Source: Halorussus halobius
GTDB taxonomy: Archaea; Halobacteriota; Halobacteria; Halobacteriales; Haladaptataceae
Length of the DNA: 64,000 bases
Assembly (NCBI RefSeq): GCF_004765805.1
Contig: NZ_ML219773.1
Location: 1,273,887-1,337,886 of the forward strand
Direction of reading: 5' to 3'
How positions within the stretch are numbered: the first letter of the stretch is position 1; each line of letters begins with the position of its first letter. The position numbers were made by a program, and so were the translations under genes. Below the pieces are notes generated by a model. That model was not told the DNA's origin. It was given only the letters and a program-made list of their open reading frames with translations, and did not search any database. Positions 25,907-34,362 of the stretch are shown here, piece after piece.

Positions 25907-26265
25907 GCGACCTCGTCTCGTTTCTCTTCGTGGCTCAGACGGCGACGCTGGTCATCGCCAGCGCCCTGGTCGCTTATCCCGTGGTCGCGTACGCCCGGAA
26001 CGTGGCCTACACCCGGGGACTCGCGTTGCTGTCGGCGTCGCTGTTCGTGCTCACGGCCACGTACGTCGTGACCTTCTTCTATCACCGCCCGGTCGTGTCG
26101 GGTGCGCTGGACCTGCTGGGCGCGCTGCTCGCGGCACTGGGAACGTGGGAGTTCGCCGAGCCGTTCGTCCGCGTCGGCGGGGACGGACTCGATGCGACCG
26201 CCGCGGACGGGTCGACCGCGACGGAGCAATCGGCCGGAGGGTTCGAGGGTGCCCGGGACGACTGA
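25903..26265 (+). CDS. membrane protein (120 aa), GTG start
   Basis: Begins at the GTG that overlaps the preceding stop (GTGA). SDLVSFLFVAQTATLVIASA, YPVVAYARNVAYTRGL, LLSASLFVLTATYVVTFFYH and ALDLLGALLAALGTWEFA give three or four membrane segments, then a polar Thr/Ala tail. The composition and layout match the small membrane partner proteins found beside DUF7504-like genes (annotated DUF7521 in some haloarchaea; I am not certain). A strong Shine-Dalgarno for the next gene lies within its 3' end. Confidence 0.65.
   Translation: MSDLVSFLFVAQTATLVIASALVAYPVVAYARNVAYTRGLALLSASLFVLTATYVVTFFYHRPVVSGALDLLGALLAALGTWEFAEPFVRVGGDGLDATAADGSTATEQSAGGFEGARDD
26236..26240 (+). promoter_or_regulatory. 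ribosome-binding site of the DUF7504-like gene
   Basis: GGAGG sits 8 nt before the GTG at 26249, inside the preceding gene. It decides this start, since no ATG is available near the conserved beginning. Confidence 0.6.
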
Positions 26266-26779
26266 CCCGCCGGAGGTCTCGCTCGCCCCCGGCGAGCAGG
26301 CGCTGGTGTCGGTGCCCTCGATGGGGACGCCGCTCGCGTACCTCCCCGACGACGCCTTCGACAACCTGCTGGTCGTGTCAGCCACCGCGCCGCCGGCGAA
26401 GGTCGAGTCGGTGGTCGAGCGGCGCGGCGGCGACCCGGCGGCGGTCGGCGTGGTCCCCGTGACGGGGTCGCCCGGCGAGTACGACGGCCCGCTGTGGACC
26501 ACCGACCCGGTCGACCCGAGCGACCTGACCGGCATCAGCATCCGGCTCTCGACCGCGATGAACTACGTCATGGCGGGCGGGTGGGTCGTGTTCGACAACG
26601 TGAACGTCCTGTTGATGTACGGCCACGAGGAGCAGGTGTACCGGCTGCTGGACTCGGTGGCGGCCAGCGCCCGGGACCGCGACGCCCGGGGCGCGTACTG
26701 TACGGTCCGGGAAGCGGTGACCGACGACACCTACGCCCGATTGGCCGGCCTGTTCGACCGGACCACGTCGGTCGAGTAG
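26249..26779 (+). CDS. DUF7504-like, degenerate RecA/KaiC-fold protein (176 aa)
   Basis: Starts at GTG (PGTTDPPEVSLAPGEQALVS) after a clear GGAGG, overlapping the previous gene by 17 bp. The sequence shows the core of a RecA-like fold without a Walker A motif: DNLLVVSATAPPAKVESVVE, then VGVVPVTGSPGEYDG, GISIRLSTAMNYVMAGGWVV, FDNVNVLLMYGHEEQVYRLL. This corresponds to a haloarchaeal family often labelled DUF7504, found with regulators and membrane proteins. Absence of a P-loop argues against ATPase activity. Function unknown. Confidence 0.72.
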   Translation: MPGTTDPPEVSLAPGEQALVSVPSMGTPLAYLPDDAFDNLLVVSATAPPAKVESVVERRGGDPAAVGVVPVTGSPGEYDGPLWTTDPVDPSDLTGISIRLSTAMNYVMAGGWVVFDNVNVLLMYGHEEQVYRLLDSVAASARDRDARGAYCTVREAVTDDTYARLAGLFDRTTSVE

Positions 26780-26895
26780 CCGTCCCACCGCGCGACCGAA
26801 GCGTCGGTCGCCGCCAGCGCCCGGCCGCCCGACGCTGTGTCCGGAATTGAAGACGGCAAAATTAATACTGGGTCAGACCTAAAGTCCGCGCATAA

Positions 26896-27684
26896 ATGAA
26901 CCGTCGAACCTTTCTGACCGCCGGTGCGGTCTCGCTGTCGGCGACTGCTGGCTGCCTGGGTGTTCTCGGAGGTGGCGGAACCAGTGGCGCGCCGCCGACG
27001 CCCGACGACGACGACGTGGACGGCCGCCCGCCGGCGTTCGACGACCAGCCCGACGAACGCGAGGTCGACACCGACTCGTTCGGAACCGTCGAGGAGAGCG
27101 GCGTCGACGTACCGCTGGCCCCGATCGACGTGGCCCACTACTGGTACAAGCGCGGCGAGGCCCGGTTCGCCGACGCCCGGTCGCAAACCCAGTACGAGGC
27201 GTCCCACATCTACGGCGCGGTGTTGAGTCAGGCCGACGCGAATCGCCGGAGCGACGACGACCCCGTGGCCGACTGGCCCAGGGACGAACGGGTCGTCTGC
27301 TACTGCGGCTGTCCGCACCACCTCTCGTCGATTCGGGCCTCGGAGCTGATACAGAACGACTTCGAGGAGGTGTACGTCATCGACGAGGGGTTCTGGGAGT
27401 GGCACGACCGCGAGTACCCGATGCGGGGGTCCGACGTCGAGACGACGCCGGCGAACTGGGTCGTCGACGGCGAGGTCGCGGCGTCGTTCGCGGGCGAGAA
27501 CGCGTGGGCGCGCCATCGGCCCTCCGGGCAGATGGAGTCGACCGACATCGGCGGCGACGGGCGCTACGAGCTCCACCTCAAGTTCAACGACGTCGGCCCA
27601 GACTCCACGATCGAGGTCGACACGCCCGCCTACACCGTCGAGGGGAAGCTGTCCGACCTCGCGACCGGCACCGTCCAGGGATAG
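26896..27684 (+). CDS. rhodanese-domain lipoprotein
   Basis: MNRRTFLTAGAVSLSATAGC is a twin-arginine-like signal ending in a lipobox, so Cys20 is the probable lipid anchor on the outer face. A low-complexity Gly/Asp spacer leads to a rhodanese domain (about 75-175) with ADARSQTQYEASHIYGAV and the active loop CYCGCPHHLSS, where Cys135, Cys137 and Cys139 cluster; one is the persulfide-carrying cysteine. The C-terminal part (YELHLKFNDVGPDSTIEVDT) is unassigned. TTAATAC about 25 nt upstream suggests a leaderless start. The substrate is unknown. Confidence 0.82.
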   Translation: MNRRTFLTAGAVSLSATAGCLGVLGGGGTSGAPPTPDDDDVDGRPPAFDDQPDEREVDTDSFGTVEESGVDVPLAPIDVAHYWYKRGEARFADARSQTQYEASHIYGAVLSQADANRRSDDDPVADWPRDERVVCYCGCPHHLSSIRASELIQNDFEEVYVIDEGFWEWHDREYPMRGSDVETTPANWVVDGEVAASFAGENAWARHRPSGQMESTDIGGDGRYELHLKFNDVGPDSTIEVDTPAYTVEGKLSDLATGTVQG

Positions 27685-27721
27685 TTCCGACGCGTTTCTC
27701 GGCGGCCGGACCGTCGGCGGC

Positions 27722-28852
27722 TCACTCGTCGGTCGATTCGCCCGCAGGGTCGGCGTCCGCGCGCTCGGGCTCGCCGTCGGGCGAATCGCCGGACGACGAT
27801 TTCTCGGCGGAGTTCGCGACCGAATCGTCGGCCGCGCCCCGCGAGTCCTCGGCGGCCGTCACGTCCCCGGCGTCGGGTGCCGGGGCCTCCGGGTCCGTCC
27901 CATCTGTCGCGTCCACGTCGTCGCCGTGGAACCGCTTCCGGCGGCCGACGGCAGGTGGGTCCGACGCCGCGGTCCGATTGCCGCCCTCGCCGTCGGCCGC
28001 GATCTGGCGGCGCGTGCCCGCCTTCACCATCGACATCTCGCCGCTGGCGCGCATCGTCCCGTCGACGAGCGCGCCCTCGTGGAAGTGGAGGTTCTCGCAG
28101 GAGACGTCGCCCCGGACTTCGACGCCGTCGGCGAGTTCGACCGTCCCGTTCCTGGTGGTCACGTCGCCGTGGATGACGGTGCCCTCCGCGACCGAGACGT
28201 CGCCCCGGGCGCGCAGGCTGCCGAACACGTCGTTCCGGCGGCCGACCGCGATGGACTCGGCGCGGATGTTGCCGTGGAGCCGGCAGTCGTCGCCGATGGT
28301 CGCGGGCGTCGAGACGCGCCACGAGTCGTCGCTCACCCGGCCGTTCCGGGGGATTACCACCGGGTCGGCGTCTATCTCCTCGTTCTCGAGGAGTTCGGAG
28401 ACGACCTCCTCGGCGGCCTCCTCCTCGCCGATGTGGAGCAGTTGCTGGAGGTAGACGAACACGAAGACGATGGTCGGCATCGGGTTGCGGATGACGATCC
28501 ACCCGTTCGCTTCGAACCCCTCCTCGATGTTCACGTCGTCGCCGATGTCGAGGTCGCCCGACACCATCAGGCGACCGCCCACGTGGACGCGCTCGCCGAG
28601 GTAGGCGTCCCGTCCGACGAGCACGTCGGCCTCGACGTCCGACCACATGTCGAGCCGACAGTCGGCCTCGGCCTCGATGTGGCCGCCGAAGGTCACGCGC
28701 TCGCCCGCGATGACGTTGTGGCCCCGGACGCCGAACTCCACGGTGCTCTGGCCGCCGACGATGACGTCGCCGTCGGTCACGAGGTCGTGCTCTTCGACGG
28801 TCGTTCCGTCCGGAATCGCGAGTTCGTCGAGCGGGTCCGAGCCAAGCGGCAC
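27722..28852 (-). CDS. polymer-forming cytoskeletal (bactofilin/halofilin-like) protein
   Basis: The 376-residue product is built from short turns of a left- or right-handed beta-helix: GGQSTVEFGVRGHNVIAGER, GRDAYLGERVHVGGRL, VSGDLDIGDDVNIEEG, then a hydrophobic interruption (MPTIVFVFVYLQQLLHIG) and a second set (IHGDVTTRNGTVELADGVEV, RGDVSCENLHFHEGALVDGT). The C-terminus is a long disordered Asp/Ala/Ser tail. This is the layout of haloarchaeal polymer-forming proteins related to bactofilins, which assemble filaments that influence cell shape. The hydrophobic helix in the middle could be a membrane-associating insertion. Convergent with the rhodanese gene. Confidence 0.78.
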   Translation of the reverse strand: MPLGSDPLDELAIPDGTTVEEHDLVTDGDVIVGGQSTVEFGVRGHNVIAGERVTFGGHIEAEADCRLDMWSDVEADVLVGRDAYLGERVHVGGRLMVSGDLDIGDDVNIEEGFEANGWIVIRNPMPTIVFVFVYLQQLLHIGEEEAAEEVVSELLENEEIDADPVVIPRNGRVSDDSWRVSTPATIGDDCRLHGNIRAESIAVGRRNDVFGSLRARGDVSVAEGTVIHGDVTTRNGTVELADGVEVRGDVSCENLHFHEGALVDGTMRASGEMSMVKAGTRRQIAADGEGGNRTAASDPPAVGRRKRFHGDDVDATDGTDPEAPAPDAGDVTAAEDSRGAADDSVANSAEKSSSGDSPDGEPERADADPAGESTDE

Positions 28853-28982
28853 ACCCAGCCGTTCCCGTCGAATCCTAATAAAGTTCCGTCAGACGTGCGA
28901 CTCGCGCCCGCGTTCCTCGGCGACGCCGCCCGACCGCCGAAGTTTTGAAGGTTTTTAAATGGCCGGGGCGAACCGAGACGGT

Positions 28983-29180
28983 ATGACGACGCTCTCGTTC
29001 GACGAGGACGGCGTGGACGTGGTGTACGAGGGGACGGAGTTCCGGCTCTCGAAGGACCTCATCGAGGGCGCGACCGGCAAGTCGTACTTCGACGTGACCG
29101 ACCACGAGGTCCTCCAAATAGTCGAGGAGAGCCCCGACCTCGCGGGCGAACCCCGACGCATCGGCGACGTGGTCGGCTGA
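28983..29180 (+). CDS. small conserved protein, DUF5800-like (65 aa)
   Basis: I set the start at MTTLSFDEDGVDVVYEGTEF, since a TTTTTAAA box (28948-28955) is about 28-35 nt upstream; an in-frame ATG eight codons earlier would overlap the transcription start. The product continues RLSKDLIEGATGKSYFDVTD, then VLQIVEE, and has no cysteine or membrane segment. It resembles a small haloarchaeal family labelled DUF5800. Function unknown. It stands alone between the divergent bactofilin-like gene and another tiny gene. Confidence 0.72.
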   Translation: MTTLSFDEDGVDVVYEGTEFRLSKDLIEGATGKSYFDVTDHEVLQIVEESPDLAGEPRRIGDVVG

Positions 29181-29242
29181 CCCGTCGCCGGCCGCCGACG
29201 TCGTCAGGTACCATTAAGGCCCACGCCCGCCTCGCGTCGACC

Positions 29243-29380
29243 ATGAACTTGCCAGCCGACTTCGACCATCCCTCGTGGCGGACCGCGCTCGGCACCGTCG
29301 CCGGCTACGCCGCCATACTGCTCGCGATGTTCGTCGCGCTGTTTCTGGTGCCGTACGGCATCTACGTGGCGCTCCCGTGA
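29243..29380 (+). CDS. small single-pass membrane protein (45 aa)
   Basis: Reads MNLPADFDHPSWRTALGTVA then a hydrophobic helix (GYAAILLAMFVALFLVPYGI) and ends YVALP. One membrane segment of about 22 residues fills the C-terminal half. CATTAAGG about 30 nt upstream is a plausible TATA box for leaderless expression. The DHPSW.T...Y motif is one I recognise from other haloarchaeal short membrane proteins, but no function is assigned. Confidence 0.65.
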   Translation: MNLPADFDHPSWRTALGTVAGYAAILLAMFVALFLVPYGIYVALP

Positions 29381-29421
29381 GCGAGTAGCCGTACGGACTC
29401 GTCCCGCGACACATATTCTGC

Positions 29422-29432
29422 TATATATATAC
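29422..29432 (+). promoter_or_regulatory. TATA box of the histidine kinase gene
   Basis: An alternating TATATATATA run, the strongest TATA-like sequence nearby. A transcript from it would carry a leader of roughly 65-75 nt, longer than for most genes in this window. Confidence 0.5.
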
Positions 29433-29523
29433 ACTCCGAAACAACTTTGCCGAGGTCTCGCAACTCCTCGAACGAGAGCCGAGGTTCCGAGACGGCCCAA
29501 GCGCCGGACTCCCCCATCGACCC

Positions 29524-30699
29524 ATGGACGCACGAACTACCACTCTCGACGGTAACTCCCGGCAGTCGGAGGCCACGAGTGCGGACGCCTCCCCGACGCT
29601 CGACCAGTTGCACGAGTCCACGCGGGACCTGATTCGGGCCCGTACCCGCGAGGAAATCGCGGAGATAGTCGTCGACGCCGCACACCAGATTCTCGGGTTC
29701 ACCGGGACCGGCATCCGGTTCTACGACCCCGAGTCGGACGCGCTGGTGAACGCCTCGTTCGACGGCGACCCCGCCGACGAGGTGGAGGCCAGACCCGACT
29801 TCGACGTCGACGACTCGCCCCACGGCGACGCGTTCCGGAGCGGCCAGACGGTCGCGTACGACGTCCCCGAGGACGGCGGCCCGTACGGACTCGACCCCTT
29901 CGAACGGACGATGTACGTCCCCATCGGCGACCACGGCGTGCTCAGCCTCGGTCGGGCCGACCCCGGGAGCTTCGACCGGGTGGACGTCCAGTACGCCGAG
30001 ATACTGGCCGCGAACACGCGCGCGTCGCTCGACCGCATCGAACGCGAGGCCCGCCTCCGCGAGCAGCGCCGGGAACTCGAACGGAAGAACGAACGGCTCC
30101 AGCAGTTCGCCAGCGTCGTCTCCCACGACATGCGCGGCCCCATCAACGCCGCGCAGGGCTATCTGGAGTTCGCCCGGGACGACGGCGACGAGGAGTTCTT
30201 CCGGCGCATCGACGACGCGCTCGACCGACTGGCGCGGTTCACCACCGACCTGCTGACGCTGGCGCGCCGGACCGCCGAGGTCGGCGACCCCGCCGAGGTC
30301 GACCTCGCGAGCGTGGCCGGGGACGCGTGGCGCTCGGTCGACACCAAGCGGGCGACCCTGACCCGCCCCGAGGACGCGACGGTGGAGGCCGACCCGGAGT
30401 CGCTCCAGCGGCTGTTCGAGAACCTCTTCCGGAACGCCGTGATGCACGCCGGTCCGGACGTGGCGGTGACGGTCGGAACGGTCGACGGGGGGTTCTACGT
30501 GGCCGACGACGGCCCCGGAATCCCCGAGCGAGAGCGCGACTCGGTGTTCGAGGAGGGGTACTCGACGTCGTCGGACGGCACCGGCCTCGGACTCACGATA
30601 GTCGAGAGCCTGGCGGGGGCCCACGGGTGGGACGTGTCGCTCGCAGTCGGGGACGACGGCGGCGCGCGATTCGAGATTACCGGGGTCGAGCGCGTTTAA
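29524..30699 (+). CDS. GAF-domain sensor histidine kinase
   Basis: A cytoplasmic sensor kinase of 391 residues. A GAF-like sensory domain occupies roughly residues 30-170 (EIAEIVVDAAHQILGFTGTG). The phospho-accepting His201 is in VVSHDMRGPINAAQGYLEFA, followed by the N box (LFENLFRNAVMHA), G1 box (VADDGPGIPERER) and G2 box (GTGLGLTIVESLAGAHG). There are no membrane segments, so it senses an internal signal. No response regulator gene is adjacent, as often in haloarchaea, so its output is unknown. The GAF-HisKA-HATPase order is common in this group. Confidence 0.88.
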   Translation: MDARTTTLDGNSRQSEATSADASPTLDQLHESTRDLIRARTREEIAEIVVDAAHQILGFTGTGIRFYDPESDALVNASFDGDPADEVEARPDFDVDDSPHGDAFRSGQTVAYDVPEDGGPYGLDPFERTMYVPIGDHGVLSLGRADPGSFDRVDVQYAEILAANTRASLDRIEREARLREQRRELERKNERLQQFASVVSHDMRGPINAAQGYLEFARDDGDEEFFRRIDDALDRLARFTTDLLTLARRTAEVGDPAEVDLASVAGDAWRSVDTKRATLTRPEDATVEADPESLQRLFENLFRNAVMHAGPDVAVTVGTVDGGFYVADDGPGIPERERDSVFEEGYSTSSDGTGLGLTIVESLAGAHGWDVSLAVGDDGGARFEITGVERV

Positions 30700-30744
30700 C
30701 CCCGCTGCCGAAAGAAAGAAGCCGAAGGTGTCGGGCGCGAGCGG

Positions 30745-31962
30745 TTACGCGAACGTCTTCGAGATTTCCTCGTCGTCGTCCTCGGACTCTATCTTGGCCT
30801 TGGCGTCCTCGAAGTCGGCCATCGTGATCTCGGTCCGGTCGTCGCGGATGGCGAACATCCCCGCCTCGGTGCAGACCGCCTTGATGTCCGCGCCGGAGGC
30901 GTCCTCGGCGTCGCGTGCGAGCGTCTCGTAGTCGACGTCGTCGGCGACGTTCATGTCGCGGGTGTGGATGCGGAAAATCTTCTCGCGGCCGTCGAGGTTC
31001 GGCTTGGGCACCTCGATGAGGCGGTCGAAGCGGCCGGGCCGGAGGATGGCGCGGTCGAGCATGTCGAAGCGGTTGGTGGCGGCGATGATGCGAATCTCGC
31101 CGCGGTCCTCGAACCCGTCCATCTCGCTGAGCAGTTGCATCATCGTGCGCTGGACCTCCGCGTCGCCCGATGTCTTCGAGTCCGTGCGCTTGGCCGCGAT
31201 GGCGTCTATCTCGTCGATGAAGAGGACGGCGGGCTCGTGCTGGCGGGCGACCTCGAAGAGGTCCCGGACCAGCTTCGCGCCCTCGCCGATGAACTTGTGA
31301 ACGAGCTCCGACCCCGCCATCTTGATGAACGTGGCGTCGGTCTGGTTGGCGACCGCCTTCGCCAGCATCGTCTTGCCGGTGCCGGGCGGGCCGTACAGCA
31401 GGACGCCGCTGGGCGGGTCGATGCCGACCTCGCCGAACATGTCGGGGTTTTCGAGGGGCATCTCGACCGTCTCCCGGACCTCCTGCATCTGCTCTTCGAG
31501 GCCGCCGATGTCCTCGTAGGTCACCCCGGGGCTCTCCTCGACCTGCATCACGCGGGCGCGGACGTCGGTCTCGTTTTCGAGGGTCTTGACGATAGAGAGG
31601 GAGTTGTTGACCGCGACCCGGTCGTCGGGTTCGAGGTCCGAGCGCATCTCGTCGGTGACCTCGGTGACGGCCTCCTGGTTGTTGCCGTGCTGTTTGATGA
31701 TGACGCCCTCGTCGGTCAGTTCCTGGACGGTGGCGACGAACAGCGGGGACTGCTTGAGCTTCTTGTTCTCGTGAGTGAGACGCTCGAGCTTCTGCTGGTA
31801 CTTGTTGTTCTCGGCGTTGGCGTCCAGCAGCTTGTCGCGCATCTCCTCGTTCTGGGATTCGAGCACTTCCAGCCGCTCCTGGAGGGCCTCGATCTTCTCC
31901 TGTTGAGACGCGGCCTCGTCGTCGTAGGGGAGGTCGACGTCGTCCACAGTGTCAGTCATCAC
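30745..31962 (-). CDS. pan: proteasome-activating nucleotidase PAN
   Basis: The AAA+ unfoldase that feeds proteins into the 20S proteasome. A coiled coil (about residues 18-70: [20 protein letters not shown]) is followed by an OB domain and the AAA module with Walker A GPPGTGKT (191-198), Walker B FIDEID (248-253), sensor [10 protein letters not shown] and arginine fingers in [10 protein letters not shown]. The chain ends EEISKTFA; the usual hydrophobic-Tyr-X gate-opening tail has Phe in the Tyr position. A CTTATGAG box lies about 24 nt upstream. psmB is elsewhere in this window. Confidence 0.94.
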   Translation of the reverse strand: MMTDTVDDVDLPYDDEAASQQEKIEALQERLEVLESQNEEMRDKLLDANAENNKYQQKLERLTHENKKLKQSPLFVATVQELTDEGVIIKQHGNNQEAVTEVTDEMRSDLEPDDRVAVNNSLSIVKTLENETDVRARVMQVEESPGVTYEDIGGLEEQMQEVRETVEMPLENPDMFGEVGIDPPSGVLLYGPPGTGKTMLAKAVANQTDATFIKMAGSELVHKFIGEGAKLVRDLFEVARQHEPAVLFIDEIDAIAAKRTDSKTSGDAEVQRTMMQLLSEMDGFEDRGEIRIIAATNRFDMLDRAILRPGRFDRLIEVPKPNLDGREKIFRIHTRDMNVADDVDYETLARDAEDASGADIKAVCTEAGMFAIRDDRTEITMADFEDAKAKIESEDDDEEISKTFA

Positions 31963-32064
31963 GACGGGGTAGGTGCCTGTCTCATAAGAGGCTTCGGGTG
32001 GGTGTGGCGGGCGCGACGCCCCGCGGGAGTCGGTCGACGACGCGACGGGTTGAATGCTTAATAG

Positions 32065-32089
32065 TAATATTCCAGAATGGGAAATATTA
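32065..32089 (+). promoter_or_regulatory. candidate operator of the winged-helix regulator
   Basis: TAATATTCC (32065-32073) and GGGAAATATTA (32079-32089) form a near-perfect AT-rich inverted repeat with a 5-nt spacer, overlapping the promoter region of the following regulator gene. Autoregulation is the simplest reading. Confidence 0.5.
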
Positions 32090-32107
32090 TTACCTTGTAT
32101 CCAAAAC

Positions 32108-32115
32108 GAGGTGAT
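32108..32115 (+). promoter_or_regulatory. strong ribosome-binding site
   Basis: GAGGTGAT, an extended match to the 3' end of archaeal 16S rRNA, lies 3 nt before the ATG at 32119. It selects this ATG over an in-frame one 14 codons upstream and shows the transcript has a leader, unlike most genes here. Confidence 0.7.
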
Positions 32116-32118
32116 AGC

Positions 32119-32412
32119 ATGAGTGCCTCAGAAACTGCGAAGGCCGACGAGAGCGGGACGGGCGAGGAGAGTCGCCTCACGGGGGAGAACGCCACGGAAG
32201 CCATCCAGGAACTGCCGCCGAGCGCCAAGCTGGTCGCGAAGGTGCTCGAGTACAACGACACCCTGACTCAGAGCCAGATCGCCGAGGAGTCGCTGTTGCC
32301 CGACCGCACGGTCCGGTACGCGCTCAACCGGCTCGACGACGAGGGGCTCGTGGACTCGCGGTTCTCGTTTTCGGACGCCCGCAAGCGCCTGTACACGCTG
32401 AGCCTCGACTGA
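32119..32412 (+). CDS. winged-helix transcriptional regulator (MarR/TrmB type)
   Basis: A 97-residue DNA-binding protein. After an acidic Ser/Glu leader ([20 protein letters not shown]) comes a winged helix: [20 protein letters not shown], then [20 protein letters not shown] and the wing [20 protein letters not shown]. There is no ligand domain, so dimerisation and DNA binding must lie in the same fold. A palindromic AT-rich operator candidate precedes the gene. This short form is widespread in haloarchaea; its targets are unknown. Confidence 0.85.
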   Translation: MSASETAKADESGTGEESRLTGENATEAIQELPPSAKLVAKVLEYNDTLTQSQIAEESLLPDRTVRYALNRLDDEGLVDSRFSFSDARKRLYTLSLD

Positions 32413-32468
32413 GCCAGCGGCGCGGGCGAGCGCGCTTCGCCACCGAATTCTCCGGACGCGCCCGCGAC

Positions 32469-32882
32469 TCACCGGACGGCCACGGCCGCCCGCCACGTCG
32501 ACAGCGACGCCACGCCGACGCTGGTGACGACCATCGCGAACGACGCCGGCGAGTTGCCGTGGAAGTACGGCGTCGCACGCAGCGCCAGGCCGATGGCGGC
32601 CGCGAGGACCCACGCGCCGGCCGCGCGGAACACGGCCGACCGGACCGTCCTGGTCGCGCCGGGCGCGTACGACCTGAACACGAGCGCCCCGACCACCCAG
32701 CCGGCGAGAAACGGTGCGACGGTGTCGGCCACGACCAGCGGCGACGCCACCGGGTCGACGCCGTGGTTGAGTTCGCCCACCATCAGGAATCCCAGAATCA
32801 CCAGCAGGTCACCCAGCGCGAGCCGCGCGGCACCGGGCGTGGCCGCGACCCGCGAGCCGAGGCGTCCGTCGACGTTGCTCAT
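32469..32882 (-). CDS. DUF3054 family membrane protein
   Basis: Start placed at MSNVDGRLGSRVAATPGAAR. Four membrane segments are visible, for example LALGDLLVILGFLMVGELNH, APFLAGWVVGALVF, AAGAWVLAAAIGLALRA and ASFAMVVTSVGVASLSTW. The GD.L.I..F...GE.NHG pattern is that of DUF3054, a small membrane family of unknown function found in actinobacteria and haloarchaea. Its start lies 23 bp from the end of the methyltransferase gene on the same strand, so they may be co-transcribed. Length (137 residues) is normal for the family. Confidence 0.8.
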   Translation of the reverse strand: MSNVDGRLGSRVAATPGAARLALGDLLVILGFLMVGELNHGVDPVASPLVVADTVAPFLAGWVVGALVFRSYAPGATRTVRSAVFRAAGAWVLAAAIGLALRATPYFHGNSPASFAMVVTSVGVASLSTWRAAVAVR

Positions 32883-32905
32883 GCGCGCGGGTTGGGGCGC
32901 GGTCG

Positions 32906-33490
32906 TTAAGATTCCCCCGGTGTGCGCCCGACGACAGCGTACTCGAATCCGTCCGTCCTGAATCGAGCGTCGAGGCCCGCGTCGGCGACCCGGCGGGCGA
33001 GCGACCGCGGCTCGAAGAACGTCGAGTCGAAGCCGTACAGGTGTTCGCCGCCGGCCGCGAGGCGGCCCACCAGCGTCGTCGGGTCCACCTCCCGTATCAC
33101 CACCACACCGCCCGGTCGGAGCACGCGGGCCGCCTCGCGGAGCGCGGCGTCGGGGTCGCCGAAGTGGTGGAGCGCGTCGACTATCACCACCGCGTCGACG
33201 CTCCCGGCGGCGAACGGCAGGCCCGCAGCGTCGGCCCGGACCGCCTCGAACCCGTTCCGTCGGGCCTGTCGGACCATGCCGGGCGCGGCGTCGACGACGA
33301 TGCGCTCGGCGGCCCCGAGCGCGCTCGCGCCCCGCCCGGTCCCGCCGCCGACGTCGAGGACCCGCTCGACCGGGCGCTGGGCGAATCCCAGCGCCTCGCG
33401 GAGTTCGTCGGCGGCGGGCGACGGCGCGAGCCAGTCGTAGAACCGGGCCATCCGGTCGAACGTCGCGGTGTCGCCGATGGCGTTGGTCAC
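32906..33490 (-). CDS. class I SAM-dependent methyltransferase, GTG start
   Basis: The start is GTG (TNAIGDTATFDRMARFYDWL), with CTTTTTATCC about 28 nt upstream on the minus strand; upstream in-frame codons have basic, non-acidic composition. The 194-residue product has motif I VLDVGGGTGRGASAL, motif II IVVDAAPGMVRQARRNG, motif III VDALHHFGDPDAALREAARV and LRPGGVVVIREVDP, like UbiE-type and small-molecule methyltransferases. The substrate cannot be read from sequence. It may be co-transcribed with the DUF3054 gene. Confidence 0.85.
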   Translation of the reverse strand: MTNAIGDTATFDRMARFYDWLAPSPAADELREALGFAQRPVERVLDVGGGTGRGASALGAAERIVVDAAPGMVRQARRNGFEAVRADAAGLPFAAGSVDAVVIVDALHHFGDPDAALREAARVLRPGGVVVIREVDPTTLVGRLAAGGEHLYGFDSTFFEPRSLARRVADAGLDARFRTDGFEYAVVGRTPGES

Positions 33491-33647
33491 ACGCGTTCGG
33501 CACGGGCCGCGGGGATAAAAAGCTGGACCGCGAGTTCCGGGGTCGACCGTGGTGGAGACGGGAGTGACCGACCTCGACATCACGTATCGGGAGCGACCGA
33601 GAAGCGCAGACGGCGCGCGGTGTGGGCGGAGACACGCTCCCACGAGC

Positions 33648-33685
33648 CTCGTCTCACCCTGTTCGACGAGACGCCAGCGCGCGCC
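33648..33685 (+). repeat. decayed copy E of the dispersed element
   Basis: CGTCTC / GAGACG form a short stem, followed directly by CCAGCGCGCGCCG, the same order as stem 2 plus tail in copies A-D. The rest of the element is not recognisable. Confidence 0.4.
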
Positions 33686-33780
33686 GGGACGGAGCGGTGA
33701 GGCAGTCGCAGAGGGGACCGATAGCGCCCGACCGAGCGATTCGAGGGAATATCCAAGTCCCCCGGAGCCCAACTCCGACC

Positions 33781-34362
33781 ATGGAGTACGCGGTGCTCGG
33801 CTGGCCCGAGGACGGCCCGCAGCTCCGGCTCGACCACCGGACGTTCAGCTACGCCGGGAAGTTCGTGATGTCGAACACCGGGAAGGCGGTGGCTCGTGGC
33901 GACGGAAGCGAGCGGGCGTCCGGCCGAACCGACGGGGCCGAGGAGTACGACGACCCCGTCGCCGCAATCGCGTTCAACGAGGACCGGACCGACCCGGGAA
34001 CGGCGTGGCTCCGTTACGTGACCGTCCGGGACGACCGGCGCGGCGAGGGCGTCGGCGCGCGGCTCGCCCGGTTCGCAACGGCGCGCCTGCGCGAGCAGGG
34101 GTACGACCGGGTCCGCATCGCGGTCAACAACCCCTTCGCGTTCCACGCGCTCTACAAGGCCGGCTTCGGGTTCACGGGCGAGCGGACCGGCATCGCGGAG
34201 CTGGTGCTCGCGCGCCCGGGCGACCGGTCGGCCGAGCGCTACCGGTCGGGGCTCGACGAGTTCCGGGAGCGCGAGGGCCTCGCGCCCGAGGAGCGGTCGT
34301 TCCTCGACGCGAAGGCGGGCGCGGAGCTGCCGGACGTGATTCCGGTGCCACCGTCGTCGTAG
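33781..34362 (+). CDS. GNAT family N-acetyltransferase
   Basis: A 193-residue acetyltransferase. The acetyl-CoA binding motif A is YVTVRDDRRGEGVGARLARF, followed by RIAVNNPFAFHALYKAGFGF, the usual motif B. The N-terminal part (VLGWPEDGPQLRLDHRTFSY) is the family-specific half. Start taken as the ATG at MEYAVLGWPEDG, after which composition is acidic; the frame is open upstream. The substrate is not known. It is separated from the convergent neighbours by repeat-containing DNA. Confidence 0.82.
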   Translation: MEYAVLGWPEDGPQLRLDHRTFSYAGKFVMSNTGKAVARGDGSERASGRTDGAEEYDDPVAAIAFNEDRTDPGTAWLRYVTVRDDRRGEGVGARLARFATARLREQGYDRVRIAVNNPFAFHALYKAGFGFTGERTGIAELVLARPGDRSAERYRSGLDEFREREGLAPEERSFLDAKAGAELPDVIPVPPSS

